DNA of 64,000 bases, taken from positions 2,108,001 to 2,172,000 of the forward strand of contig NZ_JACHML010000001.1 in NCBI RefSeq assembly GCF_014208045.1. Reading direction: 5' to 3'. A program made the translations under genes and the position numbers. Positions 41,246 through 50,119 of the stretch are shown here, piece by piece. The notes below the pieces were generated by a model. The model was not told the DNA's origin. It saw only the letters and a list, made by a program, of their open reading frames with translations, and did no database searches. Numbering within the stretch: the stretch's first letter is position 1; every line of letters begins with the position of its first letter. The DNA is from Microbacterium thalassium (GTDB lineage: Bacteria > Actinomycetota > Actinomycetes > Actinomycetales > Microbacteriaceae).

Positions 41246-43072
41246 TTACGGGATCGAGACGTTCGTCGTGCTCACCGGAGCGTCGTAGATCTCGTCGATC
41301 TCGGCGGAGAAGTCCGCGAGGATCACGTTCCGCTTGATGCTCATCTTCGGGGTCAGGTGCCCGCTCGCCTCGGTCCACTCCGTGGGGAGGATCGTGAACT
41401 TGCGGATCGACTCGGCGCGCGAGACGTGCTTGTTGGCCCGATCGATGGCGTGCTGGACCTCGGCGAGGACCGCCGGGTGCTTGGCGGCCTCGTCCAGCGG
41501 CATGTCCGCCGACAGGTGCTGATTCGCCAGCCACGTCGGCAGCATCTCGGAGTCGAGCGTGACCAGAGCCGAGATGAACGGCTTCTGGTCGCCCACGACG
41601 ACGACCTGGCTGATGATCGGATCGGCGCGGATCGGGTCCTCGAGGGCGGCCGGCGCGACGTTCTTGCCGCCGGCGGTCACGATGATCTCCTTCTTTCGGC
41701 CGGTGATCTTCAGGAACCCGTCATCGTCGAAGGCGCCGATGTCGCCGGTCTTGAACCAGCCGTCGTCGAACGCCGCGGCCGTGGCCTCGGGGTTGCGCCA
41801 GTACTCGCGGAACACGTTGATGCCGCGCACCTGGATCTCGCCGTCGTCGTCGAGGCGGATGCTGACGCCGGGGAGCGCCGGGCCGACCGTGCCGATCTTC
41901 GACTTGTGGGCCAGGTTGACCGTCGCCGGCGCCGTCGTCTCGGTGAGGCCGTAGCCCTCGAGGATCGTCACGCCGAGGCTGTGGAAGAAGTGGCCGAGGC
42001 GCTCCCCGAGCGGCGCCGAGCCCGACACCGCGTACTTCACGCGGCCGCCCATGGCCTCGCGGAGCTTGCTGAAGACGAGCCTGTCGAACAGCGCGAACTT
42101 CACCTTCGTGACGAACGGCACCTTCTTGCCGGCCTCCTGCAGCGCCGAGACCTCGATCGCGGTGTGCGCGGCGGCGCGGAAGATCTTGCCCTTGCCCCCG
42201 GACTCGGCCTTCTGCTCGGCCGAGTTGTAGACCTTCTCGAACACGCGCGGGACGGCGAGCAGGAACGTCGGCTTGAAGGATCCGAGCGCGGGCAGCAACT
42301 GCTTCGTGTCGGGCTGGTGGCCGGTCTTGACGCCGGAGTGGATCGACAGGATCGAGATGAAGCGCGCGAAGATGTGCGCGGTCGTGATGAACAGCAGCGT
42401 CGACGCGCCCGGCATCTCGACGACCTCGGCCAGAGCCTTCGCCGAGTTGCGCGACAGCTCGACGAAGTTGCCGTGGGTCAGCACGCACCCCTTGGGACGG
42501 CCGGTGGACCCGGAGGTGTAGATCAGGGTCGCGATGTCGTCCGAATTCGCCAGCCCGCGACGGCGCTCGATCTCGTCGTCTTCGACGGCCGCGCCCTGCT
42601 CGGTGAGCTTGTCGAGGTCGCCGGCGTGCATCTCCCACACGCTGCCGATGAGGGGCAGCTCATCGCGCACCTCGGCGAGGCGCTCGGAGTGGTCGTGCGT
42701 CTCGGTGATGCACGCGACGGCGCCCGAGTCCGACAGGATCCACTGGATCTGCGCGGGGGAGCTCGTCTCGTAGATCGGGACCATGACGGCGCCGGCATAG
42801 AACAGCGCGAAGTCGACCAGCGTCCAGTCGTAGGTCGTGCGCGCGATGAAGCCGATCTTGTCGCCGGGGTTCACGCCACCGGCGACGAAGCCCTTGGCGA
42901 GGGCGATGACCTGCTTCTGGAACTCGGCGGCGGTGATGTCGCGCCAGCCTTCGCCCTCGGGAACGGCGAACAGGGCCAGGTCCGGGGTTTTGCGGACCCG
43001 CTCCACGAGCAGGTCGGCGACGTTCGCCTCCGCATCTGCGGGGACGATGGCGGGGACTTCGAATTGGACCAC
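41246..43072 (-). CDS. fadD: Long-chain acyl-CoA synthetase (FadD15-like)
   Basis: A 608-residue AMP-forming ligase that activates fatty acids. The P-loop motif YTSGSTGRPKG is near residue 185, the acyl/adenylate motif GYGLTETTAPATVN near 385, WFKTGDIG near 475 and GRKKEIIVTAGGKNVAPAALE (hinge and C-domain) near 500. ATG 43096 is possible, but GAAGGAG lies 5-6 nt before GTG 43072, which is the better start. The closest recalled relatives are the FadD15/eukaryote-like long-chain group, found near plsC and aroG in other actinobacteria as here. Confidence 0.9.
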   Translation of the reverse strand: MVQFEVPAIVPADAEANVADLLVERVRKTPDLALFAVPEGEGWRDITAAEFQKQVIALAKGFVAGGVNPGDKIGFIARTTYDWTLVDFALFYAGAVMVPIYETSSPAQIQWILSDSGAVACITETHDHSERLAEVRDELPLIGSVWEMHAGDLDKLTEQGAAVEDDEIERRRGLANSDDIATLIYTSGSTGRPKGCVLTHGNFVELSRNSAKALAEVVEMPGASTLLFITTAHIFARFISILSIHSGVKTGHQPDTKQLLPALGSFKPTFLLAVPRVFEKVYNSAEQKAESGGKGKIFRAAAHTAIEVSALQEAGKKVPFVTKVKFALFDRLVFSKLREAMGGRVKYAVSGSAPLGERLGHFFHSLGVTILEGYGLTETTAPATVNLAHKSKIGTVGPALPGVSIRLDDDGEIQVRGINVFREYWRNPEATAAAFDDGWFKTGDIGAFDDDGFLKITGRKKEIIVTAGGKNVAPAALEDPIRADPIISQVVVVGDQKPFISALVTLDSEMLPTWLANQHLSADMPLDEAAKHPAVLAEVQHAIDRANKHVSRAESIRKFTILPTEWTEASGHLTPKMSIKRNVILADFSAEIDEIYDAPVSTTNVSIP

Positions 43073-43302
43073 GGCAGCTCCTTCGGTACCGATCATGGCG
43101 GGGTGCAACTCATCCCATCCTAGTCCAGGCGCGCGCCGATCAGCCGTCGGGTTCGGAGACATGCAGTGTCATGGACGGCGATATCGAGTCTCACCAGGGG
43201 GCGAGCGGGCCGGGCCCGGGACAGCACGGCCCCTCGGACGCGGCCGGTCCGCCACTAGACTTCATGGCGGCCTTCGCGAACGCGGCGGCCGGAAGGAGTG
43301 CC

Positions 43303-44238
43303 GTGCTGAAGGTCGGAATCGACATCGGCGGAACGAAGATCGCGGGCGGGGTCGTCGACGACACCGGTCGCATCATCGAGAAGCTCCGGGTCGACACGCC
43401 CGTCGACACCGGCTCGCTGGCGGATGCCGTCGTCGACATGATCCGCCATCTGCGCGAACGGCACCACATCGTGGCGGCGGGCGTCGCGGCGGCCGGCTTC
43501 ATCGACCGGGACCGGTCGGTCGTCATCCACGCACCCAACATCGCGTGGCGCAACGAGCCCCTGAAGCAGATCTTCGAAGACCGCCTCGAGATGCCGGTCG
43601 CGATCGAGAACGACGCCAACGCCGCGGGCTGGGCCGAGTTCCGCTTCGGCGCCGGCCAGCACGTCGACCACATGATCATGCTCACGATGGGCACGGGCGT
43701 CGGCGGAGCCGTCGTCCTCGACGGCAAGCTCTACCGCGGCGGCCACGGCATCGCCGGCGAGCTCGGCCACGTCCGCTTCATCCGCGGCGGGCTGCTGTGC
43801 GGGTGCGGACAGAACGGATGCCTCGAGCAGTATGCATCCGGTCGCGCCCTGCAGCGCGAGGCGAACGACCTCGCCGACGCCGGCGGCATCGGCGAGGGAC
43901 TCGCGCAGCTGCGTGCCGAGAAGGGCTCGATCTCGGGCCCCGCGGTGTCCCGCCTGGTCCTGGCCGGAGACCCGGGCGCCGTCGAGGCGCTGCGCCGCGT
44001 CGCGACGGCCCTCGGCGAGGCGTGCGGCGGATTCCAGGCGGCGTTCGACCCCGAGCTGTTCGTCATCGGCGGGGGAGTGGCCCAGCTCGGCGAGGACCTG
44101 CTCGCGCCGATGCGCATCGCGTACGAGACCTCGCTTCCCGGCTACGGCGACCGTCCCGTGGCGGACTTCGCCATCGCCCGCCTCGGCAACGACGCAGGAC
44201 TCATCGGCGCGGCGGATCTGGCGGGCTCGGAGGACTGA
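43303..44238 (+). CDS. glk: ROK-family glucokinase
   Basis: A 311-residue sugar kinase making glucose 6-phosphate from ATP. The phosphate motif VGIDIGGTKIAGGVVD is at the N-terminus, the catalytic Asp lies in IENDANAAGWAE, and the ROK zinc site is CGCGQNGCLEQY. LTMGTGVGGAVV is the second phosphate loop and GGHGIAGELGHV follows. GTG 43303 has GGAAGGAG 4-5 nt upstream and lies about 35 nt after the transcription start predicted from TAGACT (43256-43261); longer in-frame starts lie upstream of that promoter. Confidence 0.9.
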   Translation: MLKVGIDIGGTKIAGGVVDDTGRIIEKLRVDTPVDTGSLADAVVDMIRHLRERHHIVAAGVAAAGFIDRDRSVVIHAPNIAWRNEPLKQIFEDRLEMPVAIENDANAAGWAEFRFGAGQHVDHMIMLTMGTGVGGAVVLDGKLYRGGHGIAGELGHVRFIRGGLLCGCGQNGCLEQYASGRALQREANDLADAGGIGEGLAQLRAEKGSISGPAVSRLVLAGDPGAVEALRRVATALGEACGGFQAAFDPELFVIGGGVAQLGEDLLAPMRIAYETSLPGYGDRPVADFAIARLGNDAGLIGAADLAGSED

Positions 44239-44240
44239 CG

Positions 44241-44933
44241 ATGTTCTACTGGCTGATGAAGTACGTGGTCATCGGACCCCTCGTGAAGGGGATCTTCCGT
44301 CCGTGGATCGTCGGCCGCCGCAACGTCCCGATGGCCGGGGGAGCCATCCTCGCGAGCAACCACCTGTCGTTCGTCGACTCCATCATCCTGCCCCTGCTCA
44401 TCGACCGGCCCATGTCCTTCCTCGCCAAGAGCGACTACTTCACGGGGCGCGGCCTCCGCGGCTGGGCCACGCGCATGTTCTTCAAGGGCACCGGCCAGAT
44501 CCCCATCGACCGCTCCGGCGGCAAGGCATCCGAGGCATCCCTCAACACGGGCCTGCAGGTGCTCGGCCGCGGCGACCTGCTGGGCATCTACCCCGAGGGG
44601 ACCCGCAGCCCCGACGGCAAGCTGTACCGCGGCCGCACCGGGATCGCGCGCATGGCGCTCGAGGCGCACGTGCCGGTCGTGCCCGTCGTCATGGTCGACA
44701 CCGACACGATGATGCCCATCGGCCGGCGCATCCCGAGCATCGTGCGCGTGGGCGTCGTGATCGGGGAGCCGCTGGACTTCTCGCGCTTCGCCGGCATGGA
44801 GTCCGACCGCTACATCCTGCGATCGATCACCGACGAGATCATGGTCGCCCTGCAGCGGCTCGGCGAGCAGGAGTACGAGGACGTCTACGCCTCGACCGTC
44901 AAGGACCGGCTGAAGACCAGGACCGCGGCGTAG
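44241..44933 (+). CDS. plsC: 1-acyl-sn-glycerol-3-phosphate acyltransferase (PlsC-like)
   Basis: A 230-residue membrane-associated acyltransferase for phosphatidic acid synthesis. The catalytic HX4D motif is NHLSFVD near residue 40, the acceptor motif EGTRSPDG near 118, and VPVVPVVMVDT near 150. A hydrophobic N-terminal helix anchors it. It begins 2 bp after glk, so both are in one operon; the acyl-CoA synthetase upstream could supply the acyl group. Confidence 0.9.
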   Translation: MFYWLMKYVVIGPLVKGIFRPWIVGRRNVPMAGGAILASNHLSFVDSIILPLLIDRPMSFLAKSDYFTGRGLRGWATRMFFKGTGQIPIDRSGGKASEASLNTGLQVLGRGDLLGIYPEGTRSPDGKLYRGRTGIARMALEAHVPVVPVVMVDTDTMMPIGRRIPSIVRVGVVIGEPLDFSRFAGMESDRYILRSITDEIMVALQRLGEQEYEDVYASTVKDRLKTRTAA

Positions 44934-44974
44934 CGGACGCTGTCATGCGGCGTCGGGTCCGTGTTCGGCGCGGC

Positions 44975-44980
44975 TAGACT
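44975..44980 (+). promoter_or_regulatory. -10 box of a leaderless promoter for aroG
   Basis: TAGACT, followed by six bases and ATG 44987. Confidence 0.55.
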
Positions 44981-44986
44981 GATCGG

Positions 44987-46324
44987 ATGCAACAGCCGCT
45001 CGACGCGCTCGACCACTGGCGGACCCTGCCCATCAAGCAGCAGCCCGAGTGGCCCGACCCGGAGGCCGTGGCCGCGGCATCCGCCGAGATCTCCACTCTT
45101 CCCCCTCTCGTCTTCGCCGGTGAAGTCGACAACCTCCGCGACCGCCTCGCGCGGGCGGCCTCGGGCCGGGCGTTCCTGCTTCAGGGCGGCGACTGCGCCG
45201 AGACGTTCGCCGGCGCGACCGCCGAGAAGATCCGGAACCGCATCAAGACGGTCCTGCAGATGGCCGTCGTCCTCACCTACGGCGCATCGATGCCCGTGGT
45301 GAAGATGGGGCGCATGGCCGGGCAGTTCGCCAAGCCGCGCTCGAGCAACACCGAGACGCGCGGTGACGTGACCCTTCCGGCGTACCGCGGCGACATCGTC
45401 AACGGCTACGACTTCACCGAGGGCTCGCGCACGGCCGACCCGACGCGGCTGCTCAAGGCGTACCACACGTCCGCGTCGACGCTGAACCTCATCCGCGCGT
45501 TCACGCAGGGCGGCTTCGCCGACCTGCGCGAGGTGCACTCGTGGAACAAAGGCTTCGCCCAGAACCCCGCCAACCAGCGCTACGAGCGCCTCGCGACCGA
45601 GATCGACCGCGCCATCAAGTTCATGGAGGCGGCCGGAGCCGATTTCGACGAGCTGCGCGGCGTCGAGTTCTACACCGGCCACGAGGGCCTTCTCATGGAC
45701 TACGAGCGGCCCATGACGCGCATCGACTCGCGCACCGGCACGCCGTACAACACGTCCGGCCACTTCCTGTGGATCGGCGAGCGCACGCGCGACCTGGACG
45801 GCGCCCACGTCGACTACTTCTCGAAGATCCGCAACCCCATCGGGGTCAAGCTCGGGCCCACCACGACGCCCGAGACGGCGCTGGAGCTCATCGACAAGCT
45901 CGACCCGGAGCGCGAGCCCGGCCGACTCACCTTCATCACGCGCATGGGCTCGTCGAAGATCCGCGACGCCCTGCCCCCGCTGCTGCAGGCGGTCAAGGAC
46001 TCGGGTGCGACGCCGCTGTGGGTCACCGACCCGATGCACGGCAACGGCATCACGTCGCAGACCGGCTACAAGACGCGTCGCTTCGACGACGTGATCGACG
46101 AGGTCCGCGGCTTCTTCGAGGCCCATCGCGCGGTCGGGACGTTCCCCGGCGGCATCCACGTGGAGCTGACGGGCGACGACGTCACCGAGTGCCTGGGCGG
46201 CTCCGAGATGATCGACGAAGAGGGCCTCGCGACCCGCTACGAGTCCCTGTGCGACCCGCGCCTGAACCACATGCAGTCCCTGGAGCTGGCGTTCCTGGTG
46301 GCCGAGGAGCTCGAGAAGCGCTGA
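44987..46324 (+). CDS. aroG: Class II 3-deoxy-7-phosphoheptulonate synthase
   Basis: A 445-residue plant-type (class II) DAHP synthase, the entry enzyme of aromatic amino acid synthesis from phosphoenolpyruvate and erythrose 4-phosphate. LLQGGDCAETFAG carries the metal-binding Cys, VVKMGRMAGQFAKPRS the PEP site, and DPMHGNGI with GGIHVELTGDDVTEC the later metal ligands. Length and motifs match mycobacterial AroG. A leaderless start at ATG 44987 is well supported. Confidence 0.95.
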   Translation: MQQPLDALDHWRTLPIKQQPEWPDPEAVAAASAEISTLPPLVFAGEVDNLRDRLARAASGRAFLLQGGDCAETFAGATAEKIRNRIKTVLQMAVVLTYGASMPVVKMGRMAGQFAKPRSSNTETRGDVTLPAYRGDIVNGYDFTEGSRTADPTRLLKAYHTSASTLNLIRAFTQGGFADLREVHSWNKGFAQNPANQRYERLATEIDRAIKFMEAAGADFDELRGVEFYTGHEGLLMDYERPMTRIDSRTGTPYNTSGHFLWIGERTRDLDGAHVDYFSKIRNPIGVKLGPTTTPETALELIDKLDPEREPGRLTFITRMGSSKIRDALPPLLQAVKDSGATPLWVTDPMHGNGITSQTGYKTRRFDDVIDEVRGFFEAHRAVGTFPGGIHVELTGDDVTECLGGSEMIDEEGLATRYESLCDPRLNHMQSLELAFLVAEELEKR

Positions 46325-46343
46325 CCTCCCGCGGTCACGCCCT

Positions 46344-46394
46344 CCCCGCGCCCCCGCATCCCCTCCTCCTCAGCCCCGTCGTCAGGGCGCGGGG
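46344..46394. terminator. Inverted repeat between aroG and pknL
   Basis: CCCCGCGCCC (46344-46353) and GGGCGCGGGG (46385-46394) are perfect complements 31 nt apart, between convergent genes. No T run. Confidence 0.4.
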
Positions 46395-46423
46395 GAGAAG
46401 GAAAGGAGAGTGGGAAGGCGGGG

Positions 46424-48358
46424 TCAGGACAGCTCGAAGCCGGTGATCGAGACCTGCGAGCCGGGGGCGAGGTACGTGCCCGGAGCGGGATCGATGGCCG
46501 TCACGTCGTAGAGACCCCAGAACAGCTGGAGGGGGAGAGCGTCGGTGTTGACGCTGAAGCCGGCTCCGCGCAGCTCGTCGATGGCGTCGGTGATGCTGTC
46601 GCCCCGGACGTCGGGGACCTCGATGGGCGCCGGGCCCTTCGACACCACGAGGCTCGCGGTGTCGCCGGGCCGCCACCATCCGGCGCTCGAACGCGGGGCC
46701 ATGCTGATCACCGAGCCCGCCTCGATGTCGCTCGAGTACTCCTCGGACTGCGAGGTGACCTCGATGCCGAGGTCGTCCAGCGTCTTGACGGCCTCGTCGG
46801 CGGTCATCCCCACGACATCGGTCAGCGGGCCGAGAGAGACGCCGAGCGTCGCCGAATCGCCCTCGCGGACCGTGCAGCCGTCGCCGCACTCGACGTCGTC
46901 CGCGCCCGAAGCCGGGTGGATGACGACGTAGACGACCTCGCCCGACTCGCCGTCGGTGTAGTACGTCAGCGTCTCGTCGACATCGATGCTCTTCTCGGCG
47001 AGGAGCGCCGTGACGTCGTCCTCGCTCTGGCCGTTGAGTGCCGCGAACTGGACGTCCGCCGGCCCGAGCGACACGAACACCGTGACGGTGGCATCCTTCT
47101 CGACGCGGTCGCCCGCCGCGGGCTGCGTCTCGATGGCGAGGCCCTCGTCGACCTCGAGGCTGTTGCGTCCCGCCTGCACGGCCACGAGGCCGTCCTCCTC
47201 GAGGGCGGCCGCCGCCTCCTCATAGGACTCGCCCGCGACATCGGGCACCGCGATGAGGGACCCGGGCCCGGAGCCGAACCACCAGCCGACACCGGCGGCG
47301 ACCGCCGCCAGCATGAGCACGAACGCGACGATCCAGCCGCCGCGTCCGGAGCGGCGGCGCGTTGCTCGGCGGAGGAGCCCGGCGTTGTCGTTCTCCTGCT
47401 CCATGACGATCGGACCGGTGGGCGTCGGCGGGATGACCGCGGTCAGATCGTCGGTGGCGATGCCCTCGGTCACGACGCCGATCGGCCCCGTGCGTGCGAT
47501 CTGCGGGGTGATGCCGAGCTCGCTCTCGATGTCCCGCAGGCGCCGCAGCATCTCGCGCGCGTCTGCCGGACGGTCCTCGGGCTGCTTCTCGGTCGCCCAC
47601 AGGACGAGCTCGTCGACCGGCTCGGGAACCGACGGGTTCTTCACGCTCGGACGAGGCACCGAATCGGTGGCGTGCTGATAGGCGATCTGCATCGGCTGCT
47701 CGCCCTTGTAGGGCTGCTCGCCGACGAGCATCTCGTACAGCATGATGCCGAGCGCGTAGATGTCGCTGCGCGCGTCGGCGGTGCCGCGCGTGACGAGCTC
47801 GGGGGCGAGGTAGGCGATCGTGCCGAGCAGCTGCGCGCCGGTGGCGGTGTTCGCGCTCGTGGCGCGCGCGAGTCCGAAGTCGCCGATCTTGACGCGGCCG
47901 TCCTCGGCGAGCAGCACGTTCTCGGGCTTGACGTCGCGGTGGACGATCCCGGAGCGGTGCGCCGCCGCGAGACCCGAGACGACCGCATCCATGATCGAGA
48001 TCGCCTGCGGCACGGTCAGGCGCTTCTGCTCGCGCAGGAGTTCGCGCAGCGTGATGCCGGGCAGGTACTCCATCACGAGGTAGGCGACCTCGCCGTCCTG
48101 ACCCTGGTCGAAGACGTTGACGACGTTCGGGTCGGCCAGTCGCGCGGCGGCGCGGGCCTCCTGGATGAAGCGGCTCTGGAACACGGTGTCGTCGCTGAGA
48201 TGGCCGTGCATGACCTTGAGCGCGACACGCCGCTCGAGTCGCAGATCGGTGGCGACGTAGACGGTCGCCATGCCGCCGCGGGCGATGCGAGCGCGCACCC
48301 GGTACCGCCCGTCGACCAGGCGGCCGATCAGCGGGTCGGTCTGCTGGCTCGTGCTCAC
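46424..48358 (-). CDS. pknL: PASTA-domain Ser/Thr protein kinase (PknL-like)
   Basis: A 644-residue receptor kinase. The kinase domain (about 16-280) has GGMATVYVA, the ATP Lys in VALKVM (48), HRDVKPEN at 140-147 and DFG at 160-162. A basic juxtamembrane segment leads to one span (341-361), then four PASTA-like repeats (about 367-433, 434-511, 512-576 and 577-644) that sense peptidoglycan outside. The neighbouring aroG and Rv2175c-like genes match the mycobacterial pknL locus, hence the name. The start is GTG 48358, six bases after a TAAACT box. The Rv2175c-like protein next door is the likely substrate and GarA a possible one. Confidence 0.92.
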   Translation of the reverse strand: MSTSQQTDPLIGRLVDGRYRVRARIARGGMATVYVATDLRLERRVALKVMHGHLSDDTVFQSRFIQEARAAARLADPNVVNVFDQGQDGEVAYLVMEYLPGITLRELLREQKRLTVPQAISIMDAVVSGLAAAHRSGIVHRDVKPENVLLAEDGRVKIGDFGLARATSANTATGAQLLGTIAYLAPELVTRGTADARSDIYALGIMLYEMLVGEQPYKGEQPMQIAYQHATDSVPRPSVKNPSVPEPVDELVLWATEKQPEDRPADAREMLRRLRDIESELGITPQIARTGPIGVVTEGIATDDLTAVIPPTPTGPIVMEQENDNAGLLRRATRRRSGRGGWIVAFVLMLAAVAAGVGWWFGSGPGSLIAVPDVAGESYEEAAAALEEDGLVAVQAGRNSLEVDEGLAIETQPAAGDRVEKDATVTVFVSLGPADVQFAALNGQSEDDVTALLAEKSIDVDETLTYYTDGESGEVVYVVIHPASGADDVECGDGCTVREGDSATLGVSLGPLTDVVGMTADEAVKTLDDLGIEVTSQSEEYSSDIEAGSVISMAPRSSAGWWRPGDTASLVVSKGPAPIEVPDVRGDSITDAIDELRGAGFSVNTDALPLQLFWGLYDVTAIDPAPGTYLAPGSQVSITGFELS

Positions 48359-48364
48359 GCTCCG

Positions 48365-48370
48365 AGTTTA
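48365..48370 (-). promoter_or_regulatory. -10 box of a leaderless promoter for pknL
   Basis: TAAACT on the minus strand, six bases before GTG 48358. Confidence 0.5.
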
Positions 48371-48418
48371 CGGATGTCGGGGCCCGAGCCCGCCCAACGC
48401 CTCACCGGGCCGGCCGGA

Positions 48419-49600
48419 TCAGCCGAGAGCCGCGAGCCACGCGTACGCCTGCTTCTCCCAGCGCGCGTACCGGTCGGGATGCGCCGAGATCTGCACGGCC
48501 TGGGCGGCCTGCGTGAAGGACATGTCCTGCCAGCCGGGGACGTCGAGCAGGCCCCGCGTGTCGGACCCGTTGGGGTCGGTCGGTCCGCCGTAGAAGGCGC
48601 GGATGGAGCGCTCGCGATTGCGGATCTGCTCCGCGGTGCCCCACCCCGTGCTGGGGCGCTGCTGGAACAGTCCCAGGGAGTCGCGGTCGCCCCAGTCGAG
48701 GTTGCGGATCCACGACTCCTGCATCGCGGTGCCCAGCGCGATCGCGATGCCCTTGTCGGGCACGCCCAGGTCGCGGCCGATGCGGACGATCAGCCGAGCG
48801 TTGTCGATCTGCTCCGCGTCCAGGCCAGCCAGTGCGGCGCTCGGGATGGCGATCGTCTGTCCCGGGTAGATGATCGAGGACCATCCGAGTCCGTTGGCCG
48901 TCAGGACGCTCGCCGCCGACACGCCGTGCTTCGCGGCGATGCCGCTGATGGTGTCGCCGCTGCGCACGGTGTACGACCCGCCGCCGGTCGAGGCCGAGGC
49001 GCCGGATGCGGTGGACGTCGAGGTCGTCGATCCGGTCGATCCCGTCGACGACGCGCCGGGGATCGCGAGCTTCTGGCCGGGGTAGATGATCGACGACCAC
49101 GACAGCTTGTTGGCCTTCAGGACGCCGGCGATCGAGACCTTGTGCTTCGCGGCGATGGCGCTGATGGTGTCGCCGCTGCGCACCGTGTAGGACGTGCTGC
49201 TCGTCGAGGCCTTCGTCGTCGCGGAACCCGTCGATCCGGAGGACCCGGCGAGCTTCAGCACCTGCCCGGGGTAGATGGTGGACCGCCACGACAGCCCGTT
49301 GAGGGCGAGCACGTCTGCGGTGCGGAGTCCGAACCGTGCGGCGATCGCACTCACGGTGTCGCCGGCACGGACCGTGTACGAGGCGGGGACGGACGAGACC
49401 GCCCGGACGGCGGCCGTGGCAGCCGGCGTCCCGAGTCCGCTCGGAAGCGCACGCAGGGCGCGCTCGGCCGCGCCCGGGTCCGCGGCCTGGGCTGCGGGGG
49501 CCGAGGCCAGCGTCAGGGCGATGGTTCCCGCGATGGCGGCGGGCACGGTCGTGAGCGCCGAGGCGGTGCGGCTTCGATGAGTGCGGTTGTCGCGTCGCAA
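48419..49600 (-). CDS. Secreted LysM protein with lytic-transglycosylase-like C-terminal domain
   Basis: A 393-residue secreted cell-wall protein. A signal peptide (about 1-40, cleavage near AAQAAD) is followed by three LysM repeats (about 74-118, 137-180 and 209-253), each starting SYTVR-x-GDT and ending YPGQ, separated by Ser/Thr/Gly linkers. The last 130 residues (AIALGTAMQESWIRNLDWGDRDSLGLFQQRPSTGWG) resemble lysozyme-like folds with Glu in MQES as a candidate catalytic acid. It probably binds and cuts or remodels peptidoglycan. The start is TTG 49600 with AGGGGGGA upstream; no ATG alternative keeps the signal peptide. It diverges from the Rv2175c-like gene. Confidence 0.85.
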   Translation of the reverse strand: MRRDNRTHRSRTASALTTVPAAIAGTIALTLASAPAAQAADPGAAERALRALPSGLGTPAATAAVRAVSSVPASYTVRAGDTVSAIAARFGLRTADVLALNGLSWRSTIYPGQVLKLAGSSGSTGSATTKASTSSTSYTVRSGDTISAIAAKHKVSIAGVLKANKLSWSSIIYPGQKLAIPGASSTGSTGSTTSTSTASGASASTGGGSYTVRSGDTISGIAAKHGVSAASVLTANGLGWSSIIYPGQTIAIPSAALAGLDAEQIDNARLIVRIGRDLGVPDKGIAIALGTAMQESWIRNLDWGDRDSLGLFQQRPSTGWGTAEQIRNRERSIRAFYGGPTDPNGSDTRGLLDVPGWQDMSFTQAAQAVQISAHPDRYARWEKQAYAWLAALG

Positions 49601-49631
49601 GAGATCCCCCCTCTTTGGACTGCGAGTACCG

Positions 49632-49660
49632 TGTCACGGATGTTGACTCCTGTCAACCTG
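49632..49660. promoter_or_regulatory. Regulatory repeats upstream of the LysM gene
   Basis: TGTCACGGA, TGTTGACTCC and TGTCAACCTG follow each other with 9-10 bp period, and GTTGAC/GTCAAC (49642-49657) also form an inverted repeat around four bases. On the minus strand one arm is a perfect TTGACA. The layout suits a response regulator that binds repeats on one face of the helix, such as MtrA, which controls cell-wall genes in actinobacteria. Confidence 0.4.
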
Positions 49661-49755
49661 TGATAAAGATGCGCCGGATGTTACTGGTGTGACGAATGAG
49701 ATCGCGCACGGCGCCGGCATCCACGACGCGCGGCGAGAAGTGCGATAGTGGCAGG

Positions 49756-50106
49756 GTGACCGCTGACTCCGCGCCGCGCACCGAGACCGAATGGCTGACG
49801 ATTCCGCAGGTCGCCGAGATCCTCGGCGAATCTCTGGGGCGTGTTCATCGCCTGATCGACGAGAACCAGCTCGTCGCCTCCCGCCGGGACGGGGCCTGGA
49901 AGATCCCCGCGCTCTTCCTCAAGGAGGACCGGCCGCTGTCCTCGCTCAGGGGCACCGTGATCGTGCTGCACGACGCCGGCTTCAGCGACGACGAGGCGAT
50001 CGACTGGCTGCTGACCGCCGAGGACACCATCGGACTGGCGCCGATCGAGGCCCTGCGGGCGGGACGCAAGAGCGAGGTCCGCCGCGTCGCCCGGACGCTC
50101 GCCTGA
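49756..50106 (+). CDS. Rv2175c-like DNA-binding protein (PknL substrate family)
   Basis: A 116-residue protein with an N-terminal winged-helix/MerR-like domain (WLTIPQVAEILGESLGRVHRLIDENQLVASRR) and a C-terminal extension (SLRGTVIVLHDAGFSDDEAIDWLL, APIEALRAGRKSEVRRVARTLA). Both parts follow mycobacterial Rv2175c, which is phosphorylated by PknL on an N-terminal Thr, altering DNA binding. Here the short N-terminus has TETEW with two candidate Thr. GTG 49756 is preferred over ATG 49696 because the protein family starts close to this point. Confidence 0.82.
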   Translation: MTADSAPRTETEWLTIPQVAEILGESLGRVHRLIDENQLVASRRDGAWKIPALFLKEDRPLSSLRGTVIVLHDAGFSDDEAIDWLLTAEDTIGLAPIEALRAGRKSEVRRVARTLA

Positions 50107-50119
50107 CGCGCCGGCCGCG

